Assembly (NCBI GenBank): GCA_934725305.1
Contig: CAKVBA010000012.1
Location: forward strand, 1-63,044
DNA length: 63,044 bases
DNA from: an uncultured Parabacteroides sp.
GTDB taxonomy: Bacteria > Bacteroidota > Bacteroidia > Bacteroidales > Tannerellaceae
Direction: 5' to 3'
Shown here: in pieces, positions 17,445-26,686 of the stretch
How the letters are laid out: the number at the start of each line of letters is the position of its first letter
Numbering within the stretch: the stretch's first letter is position 1
Program-made: the position numbers and the translations under genes
Notes under the pieces: generated by a model
What the model was told of the DNA's origin: nothing
The model's input: only the letters and a program-made list of their open reading frames with translations
The model's database searches: none

Positions 17445-19142
17445 TTATTCGCCCATAATTATATTAGTAACAGCTGCACCAGCCGGAATCATCGGATAAA
17501 CCATGCCTTGCTCTTCTACATCTGCAATCAACAAATAGGGCCCGTCATGATTCAACATCTCTTCGATAGCCTGGTCAATCTCTTCTCTCTTCATCACTTC
17601 GCGAGCGGCAATACCATAAGCTTTAGCAATCTGAACGAAATTAGGATTTTCCAAGACAGTAGATGAATATCTCCTGCTAAAGAACAACTCCTGCCACTGG
17701 CGAACCATGCCCAGAAAGTTGTTGTTCAGCATGATAATCTTGATATTCAGCTTCTCCTGCATAATAGTGCCCAGCTCCTGGACGGTCATCTGCAATCCAC
17801 CATCACCGGTAAAGAAGCAAACCGTTCTGTCGGGTGCACCCATCTTGGCACCGATAGCAGCCGGCAAACCAAAACCCATTGTTCCCAAGCCTCCTGAAGT
17901 TACCACACTGCGTGCCTGATTATATTTGAAATAACGGACACTCATCATCTGGTTCTGACCCACATCGGTAACCAAGATTGCATTGTTGCCGGTAGCTTCA
18001 GACACCTTACGAATCACTTCACCCATCCGCAAATAACCCTCTGTCGGATGCAGCTCCTTATTGATAACCTTGGCTTCTTCTTCGGCGGCATCCACCTCAA
18101 ATTCGGCGTTCCAATCGGCACGCTTACACTCCTTAAGCAAAGCTGTTATCATCGGAATGGTCGTCTTGGCATTTCCCAACACCTTTACGTCAACCGGAAC
18201 ATTCTTGCCGATTTCGGAATTATCAATATCAAGATGAATCACCTTAGCCTGCTTAGCATAGGCATTCAGATCACCGGTTACACGATCGTCAAAACGCATA
18301 CCGATAGCAATCAACACATCACATTCGTTGGTCTTTCGGTTGGGTCCCACATTTCCATGCATACCCAACATTCCTTTATTCAAAGGGAAATCAGACGGCA
18401 AAGAAGAAAGTCCCAAAGTGGTACAACCGGCAGGAATATCATTCTTCAATAAAAACGCTTTCAGCTCCTCTTCTGCTCCACCCAAGAGAACACCCTGGCC
18501 AACCAGACAGAGCGGTTTCTTAGCCCGATTGATCAAAGCAGCAGCCTCTTGGATAGACTGTGCATCAACATCCGGTTCGGGTTGATAGCTGCGGATATAA
18601 TCTACCTTCTTATATTCAAACTCAACCTTCCCGATCTGAGCATCCTTGGCAAAATCGAGCACAACCGGACCCGGACGACCTGAGGATGCAATATAAAAAG
18701 CACGGGCAACGGCCCAGGCAATATCTTCCGGCTTACGAATCTGATAAGCCCACTTGGTTATAGGCTGTGTTATTCCTATCACGTCAATCTCCTGAAAAGC
18801 ATCTGTGCCCAATAATGGAGAAGCGACCTGCCCTGTAATCACAACCAAAGGAGTGCTGTCCATCATGGCATCCGCAATACCGGTCAACGTGTTTGTGGCT
18901 CCCGGACCTGATGTTACCAACGTAACACCCACTTTGCCGGAGACTCGCGCATAACCTTGTGCTGCATGGGTTGCACCCTGTTCGTGACGTACTAAAACAT
19001 GTTTTAGCTTATCTTGATAATCATACAGATAGTCATAAACTGGAATAATGGCACCACCAGGATAACCAAAAATAGTGTCAACGCCCTCAGCTATCAACGA
19101 CTTCAACAAAGCTTCCGAACCAGTTATCTTTTGTTTCTCCAT
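17445..19142 (-). CDS. ilvB: Acetolactate synthase large subunit
   Basis: 565 residues, full length. Thiamine-diphosphate enzyme making acetolactate or acetohydroxybutyrate from pyruvate. Visible motifs are FGYPGGAIIPVYD, the catalytic Glu in VRHEQGATHAAQGYAR, the FAD-linked central domain (GMLGMHGNVGPN; IGMRFDDRVTGD) and the ThDP/Mg motif GDGGLQMTVQELGT...NNNFLGMVRQWQ. It lies between ilvD (130 bp upstream) and ilvN. Confidence 0.96.
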   Translation of the reverse strand: MEKQKITGSEALLKSLIAEGVDTIFGYPGGAIIPVYDYLYDYQDKLKHVLVRHEQGATHAAQGYARVSGKVGVTLVTSGPGATNTLTGIADAMMDSTPLVVITGQVASPLLGTDAFQEIDVIGITQPITKWAYQIRKPEDIAWAVARAFYIASSGRPGPVVLDFAKDAQIGKVEFEYKKVDYIRSYQPEPDVDAQSIQEAAALINRAKKPLCLVGQGVLLGGAEEELKAFLLKNDIPAGCTTLGLSSLPSDFPLNKGMLGMHGNVGPNRKTNECDVLIAIGMRFDDRVTGDLNAYAKQAKVIHLDIDNSEIGKNVPVDVKVLGNAKTTIPMITALLKECKRADWNAEFEVDAAEEEAKVINKELHPTEGYLRMGEVIRKVSEATGNNAILVTDVGQNQMMSVRYFKYNQARSVVTSGGLGTMGFGLPAAIGAKMGAPDRTVCFFTGDGGLQMTVQELGTIMQEKLNIKIIMLNNNFLGMVRQWQELFFSRRYSSTVLENPNFVQIAKAYGIAAREVMKREEIDQAIEEMLNHDGPYLLIADVEEQGMVYPMIPAGAAVTNIIMGE

Positions 19143-19202
19143 AATTATTTATATTACCAATAAACAGTCTGTGTTTATTTCTATTATTATATTTCACTCT
19201 AA

Positions 19203-19255
19203 ACTCCAAGGCGGTGTGTCATACTTGGATTGAAATCGAATGACCGAATTGGAGT
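19203..19255. repeat. Hairpin with B-family arm in the ilvD-ilvB gap
   Basis: ACTCCAA pairs with TTGGAGT, and the loop carries GGCGGTGTGTCAT, the B-family arm. It is inside the operon, so it may process or partly stop the transcript rather than end it. Confidence 0.4.
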
Positions 19256-19272
19256 CAGATGTTTACTATTCA

Positions 19273-21117
19273 CTAATCGATTATACGGATACCGCCTTTA
19301 TCAGCAGAAGCCACCATCTTGCCATAAGCCCGCAGTGCCTTTGACACTTCGCGACAGCGGAACGGAGGAGTAAATGCCTTTTTGCCTCTTGCCTCTTCTT
19401 CTCTGCGACGCTCTGCCAGTTCCTCATCGCTCAACCGCACATTAATTGAACGGTTTGGAATATCAATCTCGATGATATCGCCCTCTCTAACCAAACCGAT
19501 GGCACCGCCCGAAGCGGCTTCGGGCGAGATGTGGCCAATAGACAAACCCGATGTTCCGCCACTGAAACGTCCGTCCGTAATCAGTGCGCACTCTTTACCC
19601 AAATGACGGCTCTTGATATATGAGGTTGGATAAAGCATCTCCTGCATGCCCGGTCCGCCTTTCGGACCTTCGTAGGTAATTACAACAACATCGCCAGAGA
19701 CGACTTTACCACCTAAAATACCTTCACAAGCGGCATCTTGAGAATCAAACACCTTGGCCGGTCCGGCAAATGTCCAGATACTCTCATCGACGCCGGCAGT
19801 CTTCACCACACAACCATCCACAGCAATATTTCCTTTCAATACAGCCAACCCGCCATCTTTCGAATAGGCATGCTCTATATCTCGGATACATCCTTCGGCA
19901 CGATCATCATCCAGCTCTTGATAGTAAGTTTCCTGTGAGCCCATCTGAATACTGAACCTGCAAGCCGGTGCACTCTTGTATTTCTTAATTGCCTCTTCGG
20001 TTACATTCGGAGAAGTGATGGCATACCGATCAACCGCCTCACTAAGCGTAAGCCCATCAACACGTCTGACTGATCCATCTACCAAACCGCCCTTCATCAA
20101 CTCATTCATGATGCCCAACACACCACCTGCACGATTTACATCCTGCACATGATAAACGTGGGTATTAGGAGCAACCTTACACAGACAAGGCGTTTTTCTT
20201 GACAAGCGATCAATATCATCCATCGTGAAGTCGGCCTCTGCCTCTTGAGCAATAGCCAACAGATGCAACACGGTGTTAGTAGAACCGCCCATGGCAATGT
20301 CTAACGACATAGCATTCAAGAAAGCTTGACGAGTAGCAATGCTACGTGGCAAAACAGATTCATCACCCTCTTGATAATATTTATAGGCATTCGCTACAAT
20401 CTGTTGAGCAGCATCACGAAACAGCTGAACACGATTCTTATGAGTAGCCACAATCGTGCCATTACCCGGCAAAGCCAAACCGATAGCCTCATTCAAACAG
20501 TTCATAGAGTTCGCCGTAAACATGCCTGAACAGCAACCACAACCCGGACAAGCTTTTCGCTCAATCTGAGTTATCCGTTCGTCTGCTACAGTAGTATCAG
20601 CAGACTCAATCATCGTGTCTATCAGGTCTAAATGACGTCCATCCAAGTCGCCGGCTTCCATCGGACCACCTGATACAAAGATGGTTGGGATATTCAATCG
20701 CATAGAAGCCATCAACATGCCCGGAGTAATCTTGTCACAATTGCTGATACAAACCATGGCATCGGCCTTATGGGCATTCACCATATATTCAACGCTATCG
20801 GCAATGATATCACGAGAGGGTAAAGAATAAAGCATTCCGTCGTGTCCCATTGCAATACCATCATCAATGGCTATGGTATTGAATTCTGCCGCAAAACAAC
20901 CCAACTTCTCAATCTCGGCCTTCACCAATTGTCCTATCTCATGCAAATGCACATGGCCGGGAACAAACTGGGTAAACGAATTAACGATTGCTATGATCGG
21001 CTTTCCGAACTGTTCATCTTTCATGCCATTGGCACGCCATAAGGCACGAGCACCGGCCATTCTGCGGCCTTCTGTGCTAAACGAACTTCTCAACGGATTC
21101 TTCATTGTTGTATTCAT
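19273..21117 (-). CDS. ilvD: Dihydroxy-acid dehydratase
   Basis: About 614 residues from the Met at 21117 ([12 protein letters not shown]). An in-frame extension to 21198 runs back across the leader terminator and is rejected. Fe-S enzyme that dehydrates dihydroxyacids to 2-ketoacids. Iron-sulfur ligands are in [13 protein letters not shown] and [40 protein letters not shown] is the C-terminal family signature. It is the first structural gene of the operon and sits directly behind the attenuator. Confidence 0.96.
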   Translation of the reverse strand: MNTTMKNPLRSSFSTEGRRMAGARALWRANGMKDEQFGKPIIAIVNSFTQFVPGHVHLHEIGQLVKAEIEKLGCFAAEFNTIAIDDGIAMGHDGMLYSLPSRDIIADSVEYMVNAHKADAMVCISNCDKITPGMLMASMRLNIPTIFVSGGPMEAGDLDGRHLDLIDTMIESADTTVADERITQIERKACPGCGCCSGMFTANSMNCLNEAIGLALPGNGTIVATHKNRVQLFRDAAQQIVANAYKYYQEGDESVLPRSIATRQAFLNAMSLDIAMGGSTNTVLHLLAIAQEAEADFTMDDIDRLSRKTPCLCKVAPNTHVYHVQDVNRAGGVLGIMNELMKGGLVDGSVRRVDGLTLSEAVDRYAITSPNVTEEAIKKYKSAPACRFSIQMGSQETYYQELDDDRAEGCIRDIEHAYSKDGGLAVLKGNIAVDGCVVKTAGVDESIWTFAGPAKVFDSQDAACEGILGGKVVSGDVVVITYEGPKGGPGMQEMLYPTSYIKSRHLGKECALITDGRFSGGTSGLSIGHISPEAASGGAIGLVREGDIIEIDIPNRSINVRLSDEELAERRREEEARGKKAFTPPFRCREVSKALRAYGKMVASADKGGIRIID

Positions 21118-21135
21118 AATCTTAACTATCACCAA

Positions 21136-21170
21136 ATAAAAAAGCCTTTCTCTTATCAGGAGAAAGGCTC
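21136..21170 (-). terminator. Attenuator terminator of the ilv leader
   Basis: On the minus strand AGCCTTTCTC, loop CTGATAA, GAGAAAGGCT and then a T run. It lies 19 bp before the ilvD start and 35 bp after the leader peptide stop, where an attenuator is expected. Confidence 0.88.
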
Positions 21171-21204
21171 TATAAAATATCTTCAAATATAATATCACAA
21201 TATT

Positions 21205-21279
21205 CTACATACCCTTCTCCATCCTGCTAATAATTAGCACGACCACGACAAGGATAATATTCAAAATATTGTTCAACAT
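21205..21279 (-). CDS. ilvL: ilv leader peptide (attenuation)
   Basis: A 24-residue frame beginning MLNNILNIILVVVVLII and ending RMEKGM then TAG. Of residues 5-17, twelve are Ile, Leu or Val, including four consecutive Val. The last codons (GGAGAAGGG at 21220-21212) can pair with CCTTTCTCC, the 5' arm of the downstream terminator. A ribosome stalled on the Ile/Val/Leu codons leaves that segment free to block the terminator; one that reaches the stop covers it and lets the terminator form. Mechanism is inferred from the arrangement. Confidence 0.85.
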   Translation of the reverse strand: MLNNILNIILVVVVLIISRMEKGM

Positions 21280-21309
21280 TCTTTTTAACTGCTTTTTTAT
21301 CTAACGCCG

Positions 21310-21341
21310 CAAATGTAGAATAATATTTTTGACAAATCAAA
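21310..21341 (-). promoter_or_regulatory. Promoter of the ilv operon
   Basis: On the minus strand TTTG (21341-21338), 20 nt, then TACATTTG (21317-21310). Both Bacteroidetes boxes (-33 TTTG, -7 TAnnTTTG) match exactly at the usual spacing. Transcription would start near 21303, about 25 nt before the leader peptide. Confidence 0.85.
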
Positions 21342-21344
21342 ATT

Positions 21345-21656
21345 TTAGAGGAAATTTTTTCCTCTTCTATCATTTTATCAATAGAACAGCATCATTGCTG
21401 GCAGTTTTCCAGCCACAACGCCATCCGCATAGACAATGTCAAACCAATGACACTATACACTTAAAAAGAGACAATAACAAAAGAAGCAGAAAAGTTGTCT
21501 TTTTTATATTTAAAAGAGATGTAACTGCCTATACAATCAACTGTTTAAAATAACTTATCGCACTCTTTCCCCGGAGTCTTTTCAGTTGATAAAAAGAGAT
21601 AAGAACTGCCCTTTTTCGGAGCAATGAAAGTTTAGTAGCGAAATAAAAGAGTTTTG
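21345..21656. other. Intergenic, upstream of the ilv promoter
   Basis: AT-rich gap between the ilv promoter and the end of the radical SAM gene. I see no gene. Nothing shows a clear terminator for the radical SAM gene. Confidence 0.4.
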
Positions 21657-22583
21657 TTATTCGGAATACAAACGCCCTTGCCAAGTTTGACGTTCAGCAA
21701 TTCGCTTATGAACACGAGCCGTAAACTCATAATTCTTCAAACCCCAGTCCGGAGCAATCAGCAACTCTTTGGGCGACTGTGAAACAAATCGTTCAACGAC
21801 AATAGCCGGATTCAGACGTTCTATAAAATCAATCACCAAGTCAATATACTCATCAACATCATACAAATGGAACCATTCGGGATGCTCTTCAAACTCCTTC
21901 GCCATACGAGTATGACGGATCAACTGCAACTGATGCAGCTTCAAGGTTGTGATAGGAAGCTTTGACAAGCAATCGGCATGATGCAAAATCTCTTCACGCG
22001 TTTCGCCCGGCAATCCCAATATCAGATGAGCGCCGGTATAGATACCTTTGGATGCCGTTCGGATAATAGCCTCTTCCGATTCAACATGCGTATGTCCACG
22101 ATTGATGCGCACCAATGTCTTGTCTAATGTACTCTCAAGACCATACTCTATCATGACAAAGCGTTCACGAGACAATTCGGCAAAATAGTTCAATAAAGGT
22201 TCCGGCATGCAGTCTGGGCGAGTTCCCACAATCAATCCGACCACTTCGGGATAGGCCAATGCCTCTTCGTATTTCTTACACAAGACCGACAACTCGTCGT
22301 ATGTATTAGTATAGGCCTGAAAATAGGCCAGATATTTCATGTCAGGATACTTGCGAGAAAAGAACTGGATTCCCTCTTGCAACTGTTCGGAAACCGTCTT
22401 TTCGGTATGACAATATTCCGGACTGAAGGTCTGGTTATTGCAATAAGTACAGCCGCCCCAACCTTTCGTACCATCACGATTGGGACATGTAAATCCTGCA
22501 TTAATCGATATTTTCTGCACCTTAAAAGGGAACACACCACGCAGAAACTCTCCAAACTCTCGATAGGGCTTTTTCTTTTCCAT
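21657..22583 (-). CDS. TIGR01212-type radical SAM protein (YhcC-like)
   Basis: 308 residues. The radical SAM cluster is CPNRDGTKGWGGCTYCNN: the first Cys is separated from the CxxC by the long insert typical of the YhcC/TIGR01212 branch of the Elp3-like proteins. LILGLPGETREE and the C-terminal NPAIVVERFVSQSPKELLIAPDWGLKNYEF block also fit. Related enzymes act on tRNA or metabolite targets; the substrate is not known here. A TATCTTTG box ends four bases before the ATG. Confidence 0.88.
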   Translation of the reverse strand: MEKKKPYREFGEFLRGVFPFKVQKISINAGFTCPNRDGTKGWGGCTYCNNQTFSPEYCHTEKTVSEQLQEGIQFFSRKYPDMKYLAYFQAYTNTYDELSVLCKKYEEALAYPEVVGLIVGTRPDCMPEPLLNYFAELSRERFVMIEYGLESTLDKTLVRINRGHTHVESEEAIIRTASKGIYTGAHLILGLPGETREEILHHADCLSKLPITTLKLHQLQLIRHTRMAKEFEEHPEWFHLYDVDEYIDLVIDFIERLNPAIVVERFVSQSPKELLIAPDWGLKNYEFTARVHKRIAERQTWQGRLYSE

Positions 22584-22587
22584 AAGA

Positions 22588-22595
22588 CAAAGATA
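22588..22595 (-). promoter_or_regulatory. -7 box TATCTTTG upstream of the radical SAM gene
   Basis: Exact TAnnTTTG, only 4 nt before the ATG. If used, the mRNA would be leaderless or nearly so. Confidence 0.4.
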
Positions 22596-22724
22596 ATTGT
22601 TTTATCTGAAAACGGATCTTCATTCACCTTGATAGCTACTAAAATTATGAGGACAACCTGTTGGCGGAATTAAACCCAATTTCCCCAAAGTATATACCCC
22701 TTTTTTCTATCGTTTTCACCTGGC

Positions 22725-22832
22725 CCAACTTCCCCGGTGTAGGGACTTTTTCCCGATAGTCTATAGACTTTTACTCGATAGTCTATAGACTAACCTCAAT
22801 TAGTCTATGCCCTACTTTTTTGAACACTATTT
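22725..22832. repeat. Fragment built from M-element words
   Basis: Contains GTAGGGACTTTTT, two copies of GATAGTCTATAGACTTTTACT-like words and AGTCTATGCCCTACTTTTTTG, the same words as inside M, but in a different order. It abuts the inverted-repeat element that starts at 22834. Confidence 0.6.
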
Positions 22833-22833
22833 A

Positions 22834-23384
22834 AACCCAATTCGGTCATTAGATCACGATTCTTGTTGGAGCTTGTTTGGAACAGGTTGCAATGGCTGCG
22901 TTGAAGGCCTATTTATCATCCATAAAAATACAATAAGTCAACAGGCGGACAAGAGGCTACTAATCCTATCAAAAAGGATTAAGCTATTTCCGAAAATTGG
23001 GTAACTACTCCTTTCCGACGGAGTAGTTATTCCGTCTGAGCGGAGTGCCTACCCATTTTCAAAAAAGTCCCTACCCTTTTTTGAAAAAGTCTATACCCTT
23101 TTTCCAAAAACTCTATAGACTATTGAAAGATAGGCTATAACCTTTTTTTTCAGGGTGTTTGGACCGAGACAGATTCGTCTGTCAAGTCCGGCGAAGTTAC
23201 CCGTAATTTCTGCCGGATTCGTTATCACTTTTAGTAAGTAATAATTCGAATAAAAATACAATAACTATCTCTCGGCACACATTTGATTCTGACAATAGAC
23301 TATTCATTATATAAACAGGCAAGTTGGAAAGAATAAAAACATTCAGCTGTTTTACTTTTTTTCGCTCTAATGCCGATTTGGGTT
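22834..23384 (+). mobile_element. Inverted-repeat element carrying an M copy (~550 bp)
   Basis: Left end AACCCAATTCGGTCATTAG and right end CTAATGCCGATTTGGGTT are terminal inverted repeats, flanked by TTAA-like sequence. Outer parts match the empty copy at 12558-12752. The interior holds M copy 3. It encodes no protein. One base is missing in the right repeat, so it may be immobile. Confidence 0.7.
22925..23264 (-). repeat. M element, copy 3 (340 bp, inverted)
   Basis: Bounded by AAAATACAATAA at both ends. The internal stem is TAACTACTCC (23002-23011) with GGAGTAGTTA (23020-23029), replacing the GGGTGCCTAC/GTAGGCACCC stem of copies 1 and 2. Confidence 0.9.
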
Positions 23385-23565
23385 AACAGCCTTCAAAAGC
23401 GGTTCCCCAAAAAGCGGCCGCGCTTTTTCTGAAAAGGAAAGCAATTTGTAATTATGAGACACCGTCAAATATCAATTGAAGCCCCCAGCATATAACATAA
23501 AGCCACATATTTGCCCTTCTGACTCTACTTTTACATCAGAAAAGAAGGACTTTCAGAAAAAGTAT

Positions 23566-23573
23566 TAACTTTG
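23566..23573 (+). promoter_or_regulatory. -7 box TAACTTTG upstream of the DPP IV gene
   Basis: Exact TAnnTTTG 31 nt before the ATG at 23605; the -33 box is not obvious. Confidence 0.45.
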
Positions 23574-23604
23574 TCCTTACAAATTTAAACTGAAGAATAA
23601 TATC

Positions 23605-25779
23605 ATGAAAAAGTTGGGTTATAGTTTATTGCTTGCCCTTGCTATGGCTGGACCATTATCAGCTCAAAATGGTAGCAAGACAGTTGATCTTAAAGAGATC
23701 ATAAATGGAAAATTCCGTCAAGTAACTGCAGTAGGAGAAATGCGCTCTTTGCCTGATGGCGAACACTACACCGCCATGAACAACGAGCGAAATATGATTA
23801 TCAAATATTCTTACCGTACAGGCGCCCCTGTGGATACATTATTCAACACGAAAACAGCCCGTGAATGTACATTCAACAACTTTGAAGGATATACTATCAG
23901 TAGCACAGGCCATCATATTCTGGTTTGGCGAGAGAGCGAATATATCTATCGCCGTTCACAGAAATCAATTGTCTATGACTATGATGTTCGCCGCAACTAT
24001 GTAAAACCATTGACTGATTCAAAGAGCAAACAGATGATCCCGACATTCTCACCCGATGGTCGCATGTGTGCTTATGTAAGAGACAACAATATCTGGATCC
24101 GCAAGTTCGACTTCGACACAGAAGTGCAGGTCACCAAAGATGGTGAGGTAAACAAAATAATGAATGGTATTACCGACTGGGTGTATGAAGAGGAATTTAC
24201 TGTTACCAACCTGATGGCATGGTCACCTAACAGCGACTGCTTAGCCTATGTTCGTTTCGACGAGTCAAAAGTACAACAGTATTCTATGCAGATGTATGGC
24301 AACGGACTCTATCCGGGCTACTACAATTATAAATATCCGAAAACCGGAGGCATCAACTCAACTGTGTCTGTCCATGCGTATGACATCATGACTAAAGATA
24401 CCAAAGAGCTGAAAGTGCCCAACGATGCCGGCTACTATATTCCGCGTATCACCTTTACTACAAACAACGACCAGTTGGCCATCATGACACTGAACCGTCA
24501 TCAGAACCTGTTCAGCTTGTATTATGCCAACCCGAAGAGCGGTGTGTTCCGTCTGATATTGAAAGAGGAAAACAAGTGCTATGTAGATTCTGAATGGATG
24601 AGATCCATCCAGTTCAAAAAGAGCGGCTTCACCTATGTAAGTGAACAGGATGGATATGCACACATTTATCTCTATTCTCCTACAGGTGTATTGCAGCGCC
24701 AGGTTACTCAGGGTAACTGGGACGTAACAGCCTTCTTAGGATATGACGAAGCTACCAAGACGGTCTATTACCAATCAGCCGAAGAGAGCCCAATCCGCCG
24801 TTCAGTCTATAAGATTGATGCAAAGGGAAAGAAGACCAAACTTTCTACAGAAGAAGGAACCAACAGCGCCACATTCAGTGCTAACTTCGCTTACTATGTG
24901 AACCGTTATTCCAGCGCAAACACTCCGATGAAGATCACAGTCAACGAGACCAAGAAAAACAAAGTGTTGCGAGTATTGCAAGACAATGCACGCTTGGCAC
25001 AGCGCTTGACAGAATATGCCTACGGCAAGAAAGAGTTCTTCAAGATCAATACAGCTTCTGGCTATGAACTGAACGCGTGGATGGTTAAACCGGCCAACTT
25101 CGATCCGAACAAGAAATATCCGGTGATGATGACTCAGTATAGTGGCCCGAACTCTCAACAGGTTCTCGACCAATTCGGCTTTGACTGGGAACATCATTTA
25201 GCAGCACACGGCATCATCGTTGTCAGCGTGGATGGACGTGGTACAGGCGCAAGAGGTGAAGAATTCCGTAAATGTACTTATCTGCGTATGGGTGAACTGG
25301 AATCAAAAGACCAGATCGAAGCAGCTCAGGCTTTAGGCAAGATGCCGTTTATCGATAAGAACAGAATCGCCATCTGGGGATGGAGCTTCGGTGGCTATAC
25401 AACATTGATGTCATTGAGCTGCGGTAACGGCACCTTCAAGGTAGGTATTGCTGTGGCACCTCCGACAGACTGGAAATATTATGACTCTGTCTATACAGAA
25501 CGCTACATGCGTACACCACAGGAGAACTTCGAAGGATATGCAGTTACTTCTCCGCTGCTTAAGGTGAAAGACCTGCAGGGAAGACTGTTGCTGATCCATG
25601 GTACAGCCGATGATAATGTGCATATCATCCAGAGCATGGAATATGCCGAAGCACTTGTTCAGGCCAACAAGCAGTTCGACATGCACTTCTATAAAGACCG
25701 CAACCACAGTATTATGGGCGGTAACACCCGTTATCATCTATATACAAAAATGTCTAACTATTTATTTGATCATTTATAA
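23605..25779 (+). CDS. Dipeptidyl peptidase IV
   Basis: 724 residues, S9 family serine exopeptidase that removes X-Pro (and X-Ala) dipeptides. A signal peptide (KKLGYSLLLALAMAGPLSAQ) sends it to the periplasm. An N-terminal eight-bladed beta-propeller carries the VYEEEF glutamate pair that binds the substrate amine. The C-terminal hydrolase domain has GWSFGG with Ser594, Asp669 and His701, each one position from the triad of Porphyromonas gingivalis DPP4. The stop overlaps the lipA start (TAATG). It probably feeds peptide uptake in an amino acid-using bacterium. Confidence 0.94.
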   Translation: MKKLGYSLLLALAMAGPLSAQNGSKTVDLKEIINGKFRQVTAVGEMRSLPDGEHYTAMNNERNMIIKYSYRTGAPVDTLFNTKTARECTFNNFEGYTISSTGHHILVWRESEYIYRRSQKSIVYDYDVRRNYVKPLTDSKSKQMIPTFSPDGRMCAYVRDNNIWIRKFDFDTEVQVTKDGEVNKIMNGITDWVYEEEFTVTNLMAWSPNSDCLAYVRFDESKVQQYSMQMYGNGLYPGYYNYKYPKTGGINSTVSVHAYDIMTKDTKELKVPNDAGYYIPRITFTTNNDQLAIMTLNRHQNLFSLYYANPKSGVFRLILKEENKCYVDSEWMRSIQFKKSGFTYVSEQDGYAHIYLYSPTGVLQRQVTQGNWDVTAFLGYDEATKTVYYQSAEESPIRRSVYKIDAKGKKTKLSTEEGTNSATFSANFAYYVNRYSSANTPMKITVNETKKNKVLRVLQDNARLAQRLTEYAYGKKEFFKINTASGYELNAWMVKPANFDPNKKYPVMMTQYSGPNSQQVLDQFGFDWEHHLAAHGIIVVSVDGRGTGARGEEFRKCTYLRMGELESKDQIEAAQALGKMPFIDKNRIAIWGWSFGGYTTLMSLSCGNGTFKVGIAVAPPTDWKYYDSVYTERYMRTPQENFEGYAVTSPLLKVKDLQGRLLLIHGTADDNVHIIQSMEYAEALVQANKQFDMHFYKDRNHSIMGGNTRYHLYTKMSNYLFDHL

Positions 25780-26624
25780 TGGCAACTCACGTAAAAAAAC
25801 CAGATTGGTTAAAGATCCGTTTGGGTGGAAATGAACGTTTCACCCAGACTAAAAGTATCGTTGAATCACACTGCTTACATACAATCTGCACAAGCGGCAA
25901 ATGTCCCAATATGGGCGAATGCTGGAGCCGAGGCACTGCTACCTTTATGATCGGTGGCGAAATCTGTACCCGCTCATGCCGTTTCTGCAACACATTAACA
26001 GGGAAACCGCTTCCATTGGATGAAAAAGAACCGGCAAATGTGGCTGAAAGTATCCGTCTGATGGGATTGAAACATGCTGTTATCACCTCTGTTGACCGTG
26101 ATGACCTGCCCGACTTAGGTGCAGAACATTGGGTGAAGACAATCAAAGCCATCAAGGAGGTTAATCCCAACACAACAGTCGAGGTATTGATTCCGGACTT
26201 CCAAGGTCGCTTAGACTTGGTGGACAAGGTCATTGAGGCAGCTCCCGAAATCATCTCTCACAACATGGAAACCGTTAAGCGCATCAGCCCCACTGTACGT
26301 AGTGCTGCCAAGTACGACGTGAGTCTGTCTGTTCTTCAGCGTATCGCTGAGCGCGGAGTAACAGCCAAGACCGGTATTATGCTGGGTTTGGGCGAAACGG
26401 AAGAAGAGATCTATGAATTGATGGACGATGTACTGAAAGTAGGTGTGTCTGTATTAACCATGGGTCAATACCTGCAGCCTTCACGCAAGAACATTCCCGT
26501 AACAGAATATGTAACTCCTGAGCGTTTCGAATACCTGCGTATCAAAGGGTTGGAGAAAGGCTTCAAGATGGTAGAAAGTGCACCGCTGGTTCGCTCTTCT
26601 TACCATGCGGAAAAGCATATTTAA
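25779..26624 (+). CDS. lipA: Lipoyl synthase
   Basis: 281 residues. Radical SAM enzyme that inserts sulfur at C6 and C8 of the octanoyl chain on carrier proteins. Two 4Fe-4S clusters are visible: CTSGKCPNMGECW (auxiliary cluster) and CTRSCRFCNT (radical SAM CxxxCxxC). The C-terminal RSSYHAE supplies the serine ligand. It overlaps the DPP IV stop by one base, so it is translated from the same message. Confidence 0.96.
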   Translation: MATHVKKPDWLKIRLGGNERFTQTKSIVESHCLHTICTSGKCPNMGECWSRGTATFMIGGEICTRSCRFCNTLTGKPLPLDEKEPANVAESIRLMGLKHAVITSVDRDDLPDLGAEHWVKTIKAIKEVNPNTTVEVLIPDFQGRLDLVDKVIEAAPEIISHNMETVKRISPTVRSAAKYDVSLSVLQRIAERGVTAKTGIMLGLGETEEEIYELMDDVLKVGVSVLTMGQYLQPSRKNIPVTEYVTPERFEYLRIKGLEKGFKMVESAPLVRSSYHAEKHI

Positions 26625-26686
26625 TCGTTGAACTTTAAAAGAACCGTATTTGTTATAATATAGGTAATCGAGCAGAAAGAAGACCT

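Noticed and set aside
19273..21198. Longer ilvD start at 21198
   Set aside because: The added 27 residues are encoded by the attenuator hairpin and leader; the family begins near [12 protein letters not shown].
22725..23300. CRISPR array
   Set aside because: Repeated words are short, palindromic and variable in spacing; there are no constant repeats with unique spacers and no cas genes.
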